Positions 19,865-33,100 of a stretch of DNA of 64,000 nucleotides are shown here, in pieces. The number at the start of each line of letters is the position of its first letter. Within the stretch, counting starts at the first letter, position 1. Both the position numbers and the translations under genes were made by a program. The notes below the pieces were generated by a model, which saw nothing but the letters and a program-made list of their open reading frames with translations, was not told the origin of the DNA and did no database searches. This DNA comes from Daphnia pulex. Its lineage: Eukaryota; Arthropoda; Branchiopoda; Diplostraca; Daphniidae. The stretch covers positions 9,424,001 through 9,488,000 of the forward strand of contig NC_060025.1 in assembly GCF_021134715.1 (NCBI RefSeq), written 5' to 3'.

Positions 19865-22283
19865 GGCCTTTTTATTTCTTTTTCTCACTCGGACAATTAA
19901 TTCATGTGGGCTGGGCTGGAGGTGAGGAGTCAAAGATGAGCAGCAGCTGCCGACGCCAACAGAGAAATGTGTTCAATCGAACCCAATCCAACACGAGGAC
20001 ACGTTCAACTTTGATGTGCAGCAGCACAGTCGCCGTGAGAGATGACGCCGACGCACTGGATCACAATAGGGCGGAGACCTATACACCCCCAATGATGTCG
20101 TGCAGAATAGAAATAGACGAGAAAAACAGAGGTAATAATAATGAAATAGTCTGAGCGATGATGTGCTGACTGGGCCGATCGAATGAACGCAAGATGCTAC
20201 GATGCTGGCCTCTCTTAATCCGCCCACTTATCTCGACACAGCCAAAACCCCGACGAAAATATAGGCGGACGAAATAGAAGGAGGTGATATACCTTGGCGC
20301 TACTGGTGAACTTTAATCACGGGCTTTACTCGATAAGACTATAGCTCTCGGCCGTCCTTTTTTCAAACATTTCACAGCAGCCTGGGGGAAATTCCAGTTT
20401 GAAGCGACCAATTTGTGTGCGCACAATAAACGAACGAATGCGGTTCACAAGATAATCCACAACAGTCGAATTGTTGGCCTTAATTTTTAATGAGAATATA
20501 ATAACGTTCACTTTTTGTCGGTTTCTAGCGCTTCACGGTTCATATTGGCGTGCAGCCAATATGAATTGCTATTCACCCAGCAGCACTGAAACGAGCAAAT
20601 CAGTTGGGATGATATCAACCGCGCGTATTATTATCGTCGTTGATCCTAGCACACATCAGCATCAACTGGATATGGTATAGCGCCTTTTTGGCTCTAAAGC
20701 TAATCTCCGATAAGGGATGAAAAGCCCAAAGATAGTAAACGCAGCAATCGAAAAGCTGGATTAACCGTCGTCATTATACAGGCACTCTTGTCCTATAAGA
20801 AGTGATGGTGCACCCAAATTACAGTTGATGAGATTACGTGGGTAGGTTTTCTAAGAAAAAAGCTGGGCTATACAAGGAATGGGCAGCCCCTATCCAGTAT
20901 AGCTGTGTGAACTGACGTGGGGTGAGACGACGACTAAAGCCGAGCTGCAACTTGTCGGTGGTTTTTAGGGGCTCCTGGATTTTACACTTCTTGCTGCTGC
21001 CCATTGCGACGACGTCAACTACTGCTGCACCAGCAGCACATGTGCCCTGATGTATAGTTTTAGAGTGATGTGTGTCTACTATTCTATATAAGACCCAAGT
21101 CTGTTTTTGCAGGAATAAAGCTTCGGCTGTCGAGTGTCGACTGTGTATAATGGGTTAAAAAGACGAGAGCCTATTTGTGCCATATGCGAAAATCCGACCC
21201 CAAAAACCCCACCACCACCTTCCGCTTCGTTTGCCATTCTCTCTACGTTGCTGCTGAGTGCTCTTTGCTCTTTTAATGCTCTTCATTCCCCCCCCCCTTT
21301 TTTATTTATTTTCTGTTGAAGGGGGCCTTAACACCTAGTTGGTATTCGTCCAACATGTTTACAGTAGTCGAGTATCCTATAGGACTGATGTGAATGAACC
21401 AATCTCTGCTCTCTCGTCTATACATCGAATAAGAGAGTTTTTATTATTTTTATACGTGTGCTGTGAGGTGATTTTTCGAGTGTCTTTCGACTGGTTTATG
21501 GCTGTGCCCCCCAGAACGTGAGTGCCAGCAATTGAATTGATCTACAACAGCGACGAATCTAACAGTCTGAACCACTTCCCAGGAATGGCACGTGTGTCGT
21601 CAATCTGTCGCGGCCGGAAACAAGGAACAATAACGTTGTTGGATGATGGCAAATGAAAGCCCTATAGTTGATTTTGACTACATTTATCAAGTAAATTAAC
21701 CCCTCGTCAATGCATGGCAGTTTGTTTGCACTGTGTAACCGACATACATATTTTAATTTCAATTTTGTTTTTCGCCGTTTCCACTTGGAAAAGATTTCCC
21801 AAATTATATTTTTTTGACCAAGTTGCCATTTGCTTTCATTTCTGCGGAAACTTATCAATAGTTTAAGAGATGGTGGTGATAGATTGTTGGATGTGGCGCT
21901 ACTTATCAATAGTTGAGATGATAGTGGTGGTGGGCAAGCCGTCAGCACCAGCAAATTGCTATTCCCTGAATTGAGAATTGATAGAGACAGAAGCAAAGTT
22001 GTACGGCCAACCTAATCATGTAATCAACTGAATATAACCCGGAGCCACTATACTGACAACTTGGTGGCGACAATTGCATGGGGACAAATTAAACACAAGC
22101 ATTTGCTATACACGTTTGCGCAATGGTCGTCTATTGGGGTTCAACCACTTTTCAAGTGTATCACAGAATGTAATAACTGATGAGGTGATCTAAAATTGAA
22201 ATATTTAAATTCTTATGAACGGGACATTGAAACCCAATTTAGCTCTCATGTCTACATTAGTCTATATATACACATCGCCGTGT
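19865..22283. other. Receptor 5' UTR / upstream region
   Basis: Upstream of the receptor ATG (minus strand). A short upstream ORF (ATG AAT TAA) lies about 40 bp before the start codon, which could damp translation. No TATA-type promoter could be fixed for this gene. No protein gene recognised. Confidence 0.4.
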
Positions 22284-23187
22284 TACACTCTCGTCCTTTT
22301 TTAGGCTACATATTTGTAGCTGGTGTACAAATTCGTCTTTGTACACCTTTTGTACACCTTTTGTATATACTGTAAAGGAAAAAACGATTTGTACGCCTCC
22401 TTTACAAGTATGCAAATTAGGTTTTTTCGAGTTTTTCACTCTTTAAGCGAAAGGAAGAGACCCAAAAATATTTTTTTCTCTCTTCGTTTCTTCGTTTCTC
22501 TCCCATCCCTAACCGCCCTAATCTCAAGTTCTTTCTTGAAAAGCCGCGCGATGGAAATCCATAATGGCGGCTAAAAACGAAAAATGTTTCTAAGTCCCAT
22601 CACCGAAATTCAATGGTGCTTTTAGATGAAAACTCGATAAGTTGTTGGCTTAATATATTGTTAGCAAGCTCTTTAATTCAACAATGATTGCAATCAATTG
22701 AAATCTTGAAATTAGAAGTTTCTTTCTCTGCCCTAAGAATTAATTGGTATTACAAGCTTCCCAACTTGATATCAATAGCTGGTGGCACAGCGGATAAATA
22801 CTGGCTTGTAAATCTGAGGTTCCGGGTTCGACTCCCGACAAAAGCAAATACGTTAATGGCAATTGGTGAAAGACATTAGAAAGCCATAAATTACAGATTG
22901 AGAAGTAGGAAAATATGAGATTAAATGAAGTAAAGGTTAATAGAGATAAAATAGAGGGAAGCAAAAATTTTTTCCTTTCATTCTTGAAAGTGGGGGATGG
23001 GTGAGAAAAACGGTGGTCGCGCGAATTTGATAAAACAAAGACGTTATGACCTCGTGCCAGGGTATACAAAAGGTGTACAAAAAAAATATGTACACCTTAT
23101 GTACACCCGGGTGTACAAGCTTGTACCCACTTTCATTTAACACCAAGTATGTACACCCTTTGTACGCCCAAAAAGGACGAGAGTGTA
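22284..23187. mobile_element. 904-bp non-autonomous DNA element with TIRs and TGTACACC subterminal repeats
   Basis: The left end TACACTCTCGTCC is followed by a T run; the right end is its reverse complement (GGACGAGAGTGTA, preceded by an A run). Just inside both ends are clusters of TGTACACC/GGTGTACA motifs: about three on the left (22322-22360) and at least six on the right (23060-23165). TA at the outermost position of each end may be a target duplication. No transposase frame exists inside, so it would depend on a helper. The clustered subterminal motif is the type of feature transposases bind in several DNA transposon families. Family not assigned. Confidence 0.6.
22774..22850 (+). repeat. 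tRNA-like sequence (tRNA-Thr-like), SINE or tRNA relic
   Basis: Contains an A-box-like TGGCACAGCGG, an anticodon-arm-like CTGGCTTGTAAATCTG (loop with TGT, as in threonine tRNA) and a B box GGTTCGACTCC. The acceptor ends do not pair well, so a functional tRNA is unlikely. It lies inside the 904-bp TIR element. Confidence 0.55.
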
Positions 23188-26100
23188 TCTCGAACTATAC
23201 ATGCAATCTGTGCTGCTGTATGTACACAGTTGCAAGTGACGAAACGATTCGTTTCCCAAAATAATATTAGACGCCTATAGTATATGACATGGTTGGTGAT
23301 GGGGTCGATCAGGACACGACAATGCGAATGGAATCGAATCAATCTGATGGCATGTCCAGCTGAAACTGAAAATGATGGTTTTTCATCTTACTTATATAGA
23401 ATAGATAGTCGTCCTCTCTTTCACCGCGGACACGCCAAATCAGTTTATGTATGGGGAATTTATCGGGAATTGAATTGGACCCAGCGCAGCGACCTATATA
23501 CAACCGCAGCAGCAACATAATAATAATAATATTCTTTCTTTCCTCTCGTCCATTCTATTCCATTAGAGCGTCGGCTGACGCAGCAGCAATGGACTGGAAA
23601 TGAATCAGTGATGCTGTCGCCCCTTTTGAATAGGCACAGTATAGAGAGAAAGATTGTCGTCGCTTTGAAAAGGAAAAAGGTCGTCGAGACCCATAAAAGA
23701 AAAAGTATTAGTACATAGGCTACTCTGCTGCTGCTGTTGACGGTGTGTAGCCATCGCACAAGATCTCCCACAGTTGGGAAATGCAACAAGAAATCTGATA
23801 GACCAGAGAGCTGCTGTACAGCACGCAATATCAAAGCGAAATAAACTAAAAGAAAAATCTGTAGTATATATAGCTTCGGTATATATACGCTCTTTGCTGC
23901 TATAGGTTGTTGTTGGCCTGCTGACATGCCACCGTCGAGATGTGTCTATCTATACATATAATAAAGAAATTGGAATCTATATAGTGGATGTTGGGGGTTG
24001 AAAGAAACAGCCGCCGCGGTTGGACCGAATCAAAGTGCGACACAAATTCAAATGCTTTTTTTGTATAGCGCTGGCTGGAAAAAAAATGAAATCGAAATAG
24101 ACACACACAGGTATATACGTCATTCAAGTGTGCAGATTGAAATAGACTTTATAAGCTACTTTGCCTGTATATATACGTTCAATCCAATTTCTCGATAAAT
24201 GCACAGAGCCAGCAGAGTGAAATGGAAATTGAATTAGGAGAGGATGAATAAGGGCGCGGTCGTGTATTACTTGACGTATCGTATACATTTCCGCTTTACA
24301 TGCTGATGGGTGTGCATTATGTAACAGCATATCATCTAGCGCAGATTCTTCCTCGTCGGTGGATGCACTCTCGACATTCATATAGCAGACGCCACTCGAT
24401 TAAAACACATCACCAAACTATTAGAGAGTCGACCGTGTGTATCAACGTTCTTCCAATACAGCTCGTACAATCTTGGCCGACTGCGTCTTCCAGTGCAGCA
24501 CCCATGTCAGCAGCTGAAATCAGTCGCCATGGCAACACGACACACATATAGTCCAAAGTGACAGCCCAATCAGCGGACGACCCATCTGATGTGTATACGT
24601 ACAACATAAACGTCTGGCATGATGAGGACCTGTAGGACGTGATATGATGGATGCCATCAACCGTATTCTATTTGCTGCAGCGGTTGATGGTTGGAATGCG
24701 CGTCAGCATCGTATCTATACTCGTGTGAAGATGTCATATCCGCTCACGACACGTCCGCGTCTAAATTATATAGCGGCCGGCCAGCCACACTATGGCTTCT
24801 AATAGCAGAAATGACGTCAGACGGATAATGTCTAACCGACTTGCGATATATAGTTACTAGTCCTATAAAGAATGTACTATGCCCTATCAAGGTAATACGA
24901 CAGAGAACACATTATATTATACATGCGCCGCGAGTCAATTAACAATTTCATAAATACAATTAATTGATATACGAAATATAAGGACGTTGACGTGATTAGG
25001 GCCTTGATAATATCCATCAGCAGCTTGAACCTTTCCAATTAGTTTTCATTTGGGACCCACCGCGATATTCGTCAGTTCTCCAACAGCAAATTTTCATTAT
25101 AAGCATATTATTTTGTTGTTTAATTTTCAATTAATTGTGGTTTTCATTAAGAGGCTCTTATTATTTAAAAAAAAGAAAATGCTGGCAAAGTATATTTATT
25201 AGGCTTTGCCATTTTTCTAAAACAAATATAAAAGCGCCGAATATAGATTTAATTATTCAAACTGAAGTTTAAGCTGACATGTGTGTTGCGGATGGCTGGT
25301 GAAAAATTTGGACAACTATATAAGGAATGAAAACAGATCTAGTTTATAGAGTCCGTTGGGACTTGCTGAAATCTAATTAAGTCTTGGCGCGTGTAATCCC
25401 ATCCTAATAATCACCCTCATCCTCTATAGACTATGTCTACTCATCTCTATAGGTTACCTACTAGCATGCAATGCTGTTCCTTGTGAACCCACAAGTTGGC
25501 TGCTTTTCTTCCGGCGACAGCAAGTTATTAATTCCGCGTCTTTGTCATTCAAACTCGTACTAGTTCGCCAAGAGTCTTCACATCAGCACAGATGAGCAAA
25601 GAGACATGCGTAGTCATAATCAGCAGAAAGTGTCATTAGGTTGAATCATCATCAGACTGGAATAAGGCAAATCATCAACTGATGCTATAGGCCTACTTAT
25701 AAGCTATTAGAAGATGCAGAGTGACTGAACACCATTTTGGCTAACATTTTAGCCATTTAACCATTTCGTTACATCATTGTCTGGAAAACAACTTGATCAG
25801 GCGTCTCTTGATTATTGCACCTCGTCGTCGACGTCGAGAGTCTCACGCGGGAGTTGCATTTTTATGGCGCGCGTTTCAAATTGGGGAATTGAGGTGGACA
25901 TTGTTGAGGAGACAAATAACTCGACAGCAGCAGCCAAACAATGAGGAGGACGAGACATATACGGAGCGGAGCTCGTTAAAAATAAAACAATAGACACGCG
26001 TGTACTGTCCGGCATCAACTCCCGCGAGGGGGTCGAAAAAAGAAAATGAGACGTCGCTCGTTTGCGCTTCACGCTCGACAGCAGTCGACGTCCACCACCA

Positions 26101-28070
26101 CCGGGATGGAGCGCGGTGGCAATGTAAAGAAAGAAGAAAAAAAGGTCCTACTATTTATTTATTTGTAATAATACTCTTGGCCTCTTCCGTCGATCCCATT
26201 GGGTTCATCAACAAGCGCACGCCAAAAGAAAAGAGAGTCGAAATTGCCCAGCAGTATATACGCCATTAAATTGGCATGCCAAACTAATAACATTATAGCC
26301 CGATAATCCCTCATTAGTCCTATTCCAACTGGAATGTACTATACAAGGCCATAAAAACATATTATGATTCGCCCATCAAACATTTCTAGAAAAAGAAGAA
26401 ACAACCATTTTCTGTTGTCCGCAACTCATTATAAATGTCGTATAGTATCAACTAATATACATAAAAGTCAATATAGTATTAGTGTACTATAGCTGTATGT
26501 GTAGATTATATACATGAGCCGTCACGTCGTTGGCCTTCTAGCAGCAGCAATCAACAACTAAATAGGCGTGGCCTCGCTCGTTTCCGGCTCCTTATCCTGG
26601 GGAAAAGGCTTGAAATAACAAGCAAACGGAATATAACAAGTCTGTACCGTAACAATCTAGTATATTGAAGCTCGTCGTCGCCATCTTATCCGCCACGCAC
26701 GTTTTCTTTTATCTCTTTCGCAGCATCTAAGAAAGAAAAAACAAGCCAACATCTTCTCTCTCGGCTGCTGTTTTCATGTTATAGCTGAAGTTGTGTTTTT
26801 CTGCTGAAATAGGCAAGACCGCCAGCAGAGGACATGGCTAATAACACATTTCTTTTATTGATAGAAATAACAAGATCTATGATATTAACAGCACAAAGTT
26901 TCTCTTTGATTAGAACCACCATCAGAAAGATAGTTTTGGTCGTTTGACAGCACGCGTGTCGTAATTTCTCGTTTCGCCAGAACTAGCTGGACTTAATTAA
27001 TGAAACCGCGCTATCAAAACACATTCGATAAACGTATTAATCGCTCACACATAGGTTCCCCCACGCGCCCGAGCGATGTTGGGCGTTTTGTTATTTCCAG
27101 CAGATGTTGTTGTTGTTGTTATAAATGTTGTCCTGGTACTCCTGGACTCTCTCCGAGAAAAATGCTGAACTGCCGCTCGTTGTGTATACGCGTGTATATA
27201 CATTCCGAGAGATTGCGCAAATGTTTTCGTTTGCTATATACTGCATTCTGTAACGAACACATCAGCTGGGCGCAACTATTTCAGCTATTTTTACATTTTC
27301 TCAAAACACTAATAACTCGACATGAATTCACTTTGTTTTTAATTAATTTCGATCCCTTCGACCTGTTTGAATATTTTGAGTTTTAACGGAAAGTTGCTAG
27401 AGATACTCTCGTTTTGTCAACCAGCACGAACGCACGGACACACAGGTATAATTCAGAGAACTGTTGCTGTTCAAACAATCAGGACATTCATTAAAAATTG
27501 TCCTATAGCGACAGTGTAGGTATGTGTGTGTGTACAAATAAGCAAATGACTATAGAAGCACGATTCCGACATTTGCAAATAAAATACTATCCAAGAAGCC
27601 TCCGAGTCTAATTGAATGTATTTATTATATAAGTAGGATTACATTTTACATCAATTAATTCATTCCTGGAGTCAGAATCAATTTTCAATTTTATTTGTTT
27701 TTTTTTTTTTTGCTGTTGTTTTTCCACGAAAGTTGGAGGGATTGATAAAGTGAGTTTTGACATAATATTAGCTATGCAACCTTATTTCCCTACACCCACT
27801 CAAACTGGCGAAAAATCCAGCAAATGACGTCATTGCGAATTCTCTGCCACCTACGCACCCGCGGGAGCTCATTTACCCCACCCACGGAAAGAATAAAATT
27901 TTAATTGCAATCAAGATCCAAGAAAATGTGGTTCAAAGTTACACAATAGTTTGATTTTGGCGTAGTTAGTGATAATCGTGCAAATTCTTACTTTTATTGG
28001 TTTTTTATCTTGACTGTCGTTGGTGTAATAATTTGCCGAGTCGCCGAACGATTTATAATAAAATAATCCC
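23188..28070. other. Gene-poor stretch
   Basis: Nearly 4.9 kb without a convincing coding region. I see scattered TATATA runs (for example around 23860-23890), CTG/CAG-rich patches and AT-rich blocks. A 155-codon hydrophobic frame on the minus strand (23927-23460) has no recognisable domain and is not called. Confidence 0.5.
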
Positions 28071-28077
28071 GATCGGT

Positions 28078-30111
28078 TCAGTCACGACGTCGAGCAGGGG
28101 TGAGAAAACTTTTTTAATCGTTTATTGATTGGTTTGTTTGTTTGTTTGTTTTAATTACGAGAGGGGTCGATTTTTATCATTTCTATCGATAATCGATATC
28201 TTAGATTGGAAGAAAAGTGTCGTCTGCTTAACTTTCGTTGACAAGAAAAAAGCACAGGAAAAAGAGACGTAGTTTTATCAGTTTTATAAAGGTTAAAAAT
28301 GAAACGGAACCAACGAAACGATCACTTTTTTGGAAACCTGTGTGCACGAAATAAAACAAGTAACATTACAAACATGTGGTCTCTTTATGTCAACTCTTGA
28401 TGGAATCACAGACTAAGAGGGGTGGAATCGATTCATGCACACTCCATGCTGTTTGGCAGGTAAATTAATGCTCAGATTGTGAATCGAATGATAATGGGAG
28501 CAGAAATAGAAACCCTGTTCCAAATTTGTAACTATTAGTTTATGACTAGCATTCAACTGCATACAACTAGCATGTATGCTGTATGCCCCCTGCCGATGCA
28601 TGTTGGTTTCCATTATGTAACCTTTTCGTTTGTGCAGATTTTACACCCCTCATAACCACAAGATTATTTGCAAGTTTTGCTTGTGATGGATCATCAGCAG
28701 CAATCTGAACATCATCACTTGGGTAATTCAATTTTGTTACTTTTTTTAAACCTGTGTCCTGCTTGTTATATAATGTCATTAATTTTTGTAATCAACTTCT
28801 TTATTTTGATTTAGATTACCAACATCTTCTTTGATGGGCAAAAACTACCAGCCGAGTGACGGATCTCTTCTTATTCCCCCTTTCTTTGAATGTCCTTGTG
28901 TACACCCATGTGAGTGTGGGTGTATTCACGAGGACCCCCTTTTCTCACTATTCTGACGTGTGGATTTAACTTTTTCACCGGATGGATGGAAGCACTTGTA
29001 GATGGATGCCTGGCTGTGGATTTCCCAGGCTTAAAGGTAGGACAAATTTATGTCTATTCTTTCTTTTTTTTAACTGTTTGGTGGCGTTGACATTATAAAT
29101 CGTTAACATTGTGCGGAGTACGATTATTCCTGAGCTATAGGCCCTTGACTGGAACTTTTCCCTCTTTTATTTTGTCTACTCAGTTAGCAGTTAGGGTTCA
29201 TTAAATAATCAATGTAAACTTAAAATTGAAATTATTGAAAAAACCAAACTCATTTTGTAGAACGACTGCAGATCAGGTCCTGTTTTTGTGCCTCGCAACT
29301 TTGTCTGTAGGTAAACAATCAATTTCAAAATGTTTTGAACTTTTAACTAGTTCATATCCTCGTGTGGAATGAACGAACATTGAAATGCCAATCGTAACTT
29401 TCGGTATACGAAGGCAATCAGACTTTTTTTTCGGTTGACTTTTGACACGTGTAGGTATAATTATATTTTAGGCCAAAGTGGATTCACTAGAAATTCCAAA
29501 CACTTTCACAAGGCAATTCGAAAATTAACTATAGCCAAAATCGAGTTATATGTATGATTGTAAATCAAATGAACATGTTGCGTCTTTGAATTTTGATGCT
29601 GCTGGCTCAAGTAGTATTGGATGTTGTAGTTTTGTTACGTGAATGATTTGTTTGATTTCCCTAAAAAATTCATGCCCAGCACGTACAATATTTATGATTC
29701 CCGCAAAACGTGCTGATTGTCCCAATTTAAAATTCAAACACTGCAGATTGCAAAAGATAAGGGCATGTACAGCATCTGCGAAAATCAATATTTACGCGGG
29801 CTTTGAAAATGAAGAGAAAAAGAGATATGTGTATTGCATTACCGCTTAAAAATGAAGTACGCTCGGATGGTTAAATTCATTTGAAAATAAATGAGATGAC
29901 GGAAGTAAACAAGAAACGTTTCTTTATGAAGTTCATGTGCGAGTTCGTCAAGTTCCATTTTCCATGAACTGAAAGTGAAATCAAGTCGCTGAAAGTAACA
30001 AATTTGCTCTCATTTACGCTGTAATTCCAAGTTGATTTTCTGTCTGTGCATGTCAAGCGATTTCCTATCTTCTATTTCAGTCGAAATGGAGTGTTTGTCG
30101 AGCAAGAGAAG
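28078..30111 (+). ncRNA. Possible spliced non-coding (or 5' UTR) transcript
   Basis: Speculative. An initiator-like TCAGTC at about 28079 is followed by a donor-like GTGAG near 28100. Further exon-like pieces with splice signals lie near 28818-29035 (donor GTAGGA), 29261-29309 and 30076-30111 (polypyrimidine tract and CAG before, GTGAGT after). The longest frame across the middle junction is only about 34 codons (MDGSTCRWMPGC...), Cys-rich. Nothing shows a protein product. Confidence 0.2.
28893..28943 (+). other. Short imperfect hairpin
   Basis: GTCCTTGTGTACACCCA pairs with TGGGTGTATTCACGAGGAC across an 8-base loop, with two unpaired bases and one mismatch. The stem is short for a miRNA precursor. 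It lies in an exon-like piece of the speculative plus-strand transcript. Confidence 0.4.
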
Positions 30112-33100
30112 TGAGTTTATATATGTCCGTCTTAGTAATCGGGATACCTATACATGATCATCCATCATTCACTTTTATTTAGTGAATTATTTATTATTCC
30201 GCTAGAGTCATCTTTTTTCTAGACGACAAAGTCAAAGCAAGTTTTTGATCACTGTTTCAAACTTTTTCCCCTTCGTTATTATCGCATAAGAGAATAATAA
30301 TTTAAATGACTTGTTTTCCATGTCGAACGAAGATTGAACCCATTTCAAGATCGGAAATAAAGAAAGGCTTGACTGGGAGAAAGAATAGGGACAAGGGAAG
30401 CCGTTTGTAGTGTTATTCTCTCCAATACAAGGTACACACTTATGTAAACTCCTAGATTAGATGCCAGAGGAATACGAAAGTGGAACCGAGTGCCTCAGAC
30501 TTTATATGTTCAAGAACAGCCCGTCCCTTCAAGTTGTGATCTTCTTATTCAAACTTATTACAGGTCCTTTATTTCTTGCAGAGGGGAAATTTAAAAGACT
30601 TTGACTTCAAAGCACTAGACATGTAAACCTTTAGAGATGGTGATGGCGACTTATTACGACGGTTGCCTGATTTGAAACTTGTTACGTAATGGGATCCTTT
30701 GATTCGGTCGTCTGTATAATAACTATAGCAACTTCTCATCCGCCAGGCCGTTTTTTTCTTGTGGTTCAGGAGGGATTTGATGGCTCCTTGACACTCGCTA
30801 AGTTTTGTTGTTTGCTACTTGTTCTCTCGCTTATCCCCACTCCGCATGATCAAGTTTGTGACACAGTTGTCACGAGATGGCTTTTTGTGAGCCGAGCCAT
30901 TTAAGATGTAGCACAGACTGATAAGACTCTTTCGTACCAAACTTGATATTTCGTGTATAATCAACAGGTTTATGCTTCCAGGGAAACCCTGTACACACAC
31001 AAGCTCAAGAAACTAAGATGTACTAACCGACCTGGATTGTGCGGTACTCTGTCGAGTATTTTTTTTTAGTATCTATGTAATTTCTTAGCGACTGTTGCCT
31101 ATAAGTAAAGAAGAAAATAGCGGAAATTATGTACCTGTTGCATTTAAATGCTTACGTAGAAACATACAGACATGTCCATCAATAGAACCGAAATAGATGG
31201 CCTTTTAAAAGAAAAAATTGTATTTTAAATGACTAAATCTTATTTAATCAAATGTTAACTGGGGTAGATTTAAAAAAAAAAAATAATAATAATTTTTCGT
31301 TCATCTAGTCGATTTACTGTTGATCTTGACTTGAGTGAAAATCATTTCTTCCAAGTATCCGGGATCCGAGATTTCCCAGTAAAATTTTCCCAACTGTCAG
31401 ACCAGCACAATGGATCAGTTTGCTGAGACATGTAATGCGCACATTAATAATATGATGCGTTAGATGAGTAACGGGGATGAGTAGCTGATGTCTGATAGTG
31501 AGAGAAAACGGGGGCGTGTTAATCTAAAAAAATTCAGTCAATTTGCTTTTTTCCGTTTCGCTTGCAGTGCCACATTACCCTAATTGGTTTTCCTTCGCCA
31601 TGGCTGGATTTCTTGTTTCCCCCTGGTGGGTTTTTATTTATCTTGTATTTCATACGCTGTGATTCGAAGAATCGTCGTGCGACTTTGATTCCAGTCTAAA
31701 CGCCGTAAAAGCCACCCAACCACTCTCGAGCTCTGCCTATACTACTTATTTCTTTCATAATGAATGGTGATGTATAAGAACGGTGTAAAAAGACGGGCAG
31801 ATTAAAACTTTAATCCTTCACAGCAAACGAAGCGAGCCAAAAGACAGCCGCGTTGCCTCGCGACCTTAAAGAAGGAGAAAATCAACACATTATTTAAGTC
31901 TGGTGAACCAGAAAGAGCATCAGCCATTATAAAGGGCAGCGCAGCAAGATGCGAGATCAAAAGAGTCGGCAGCAACTTCCGTGGCTCAGCTATATCTATA
32001 GGTATAGAACTTGTTCCACTCGTTGATCCTTTTTTAGTATTGGCCTTGTGATCTCAACACGCGGATATTTCTAGTTTTATACTACCAACTCCCACATCTT
32101 CGACGTTATCGACATCAAAGCCTTCGAAGCCATTGGGTTCCAAACTTAAAATATCTTTTGATGTCTTTTTAATAAGTCGAAATTCTGTTGGGATCGTCAT
32201 AAATCTCGAAAATTTCGACAGTTAATAACCGCGTTATTGTATATAGGGTGTATAATAATAAAAGCCGCTCATAAATCAAGTGACGATCACAAAGTCGGTC
32301 GCCAAATTCGAGCTCATTAGCTTTTGAATATTATTGAATAAAACCTATAGTCCTGAAAGCTATTTTGCGAGAAAATGTCTAGCCTTATTACCCCTTTTTC
32401 TACACTTGACGCACCCATTGAATTGGATAACTTGTTACTTAATAGTTTATGACTCTGAAACATTGAAAAAAATAACAACTTGACTTTCCCATTGTGCAAG
32501 AGTTGATGGCCCACCATGTTGAAAGGCTTCGCCATACATTTGGCTGAATTGAAAAATACAGTCGAGACCCAAGTCTTTAAAGAATTGAATCAAAGTCTAA
32601 AGATTTTCGGCCTACTCGCAGGTATATTAGTTGCCTACTGATATAAGAAGTTTGTCATTTCTAGGAATCACGTTGGGTGCTGCTGCAGGCTAATGTATTA
32701 AGAGTGCTTATCAGATATGAAAAATTCTCTTTGCTGAAACAAATTTAAACGTGCATCAGCAACCTTTGACATTTTGTCATTATTTAAACTGTTTCTTCAC
32801 ACCCACATCACGGTTCTTCTATATGCCCTTTTAGAGTAGTGCATTAATATGCACCCGGCTGTAATTGAACGCATTTTCTCGTAGCCAATAATTGACAAGC
32901 TGCTCAATCTGGTGGCAAAAGATTCCGCTCATATCTGTGCCGTGCCGTTCTTTATGGCAAAGAATCCATCCGCCTTTTGTTCCGTGAACGATTTAGGGCA
33001 AGTCATATTACCGACCAAGAAAGGCAATTGGCTTCAGTGCTGTTTCCCCGGCAATAATATAATATCGGCGGCAAATCCAGTCTTTGTTTTTTCTCTTTGG

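Noticed and set aside
23460-23927. 155-codon hydrophobic frame on the minus strand
   Set aside because: No domain, no splice context, low-complexity ends (YYYYYV), and it overlaps simple AT-rich repeats.
27000-27386. 128-codon plus-strand frame with a Cys run
   Set aside because: The Cys run comes from a TGT/GTT simple repeat; nothing else supports it.
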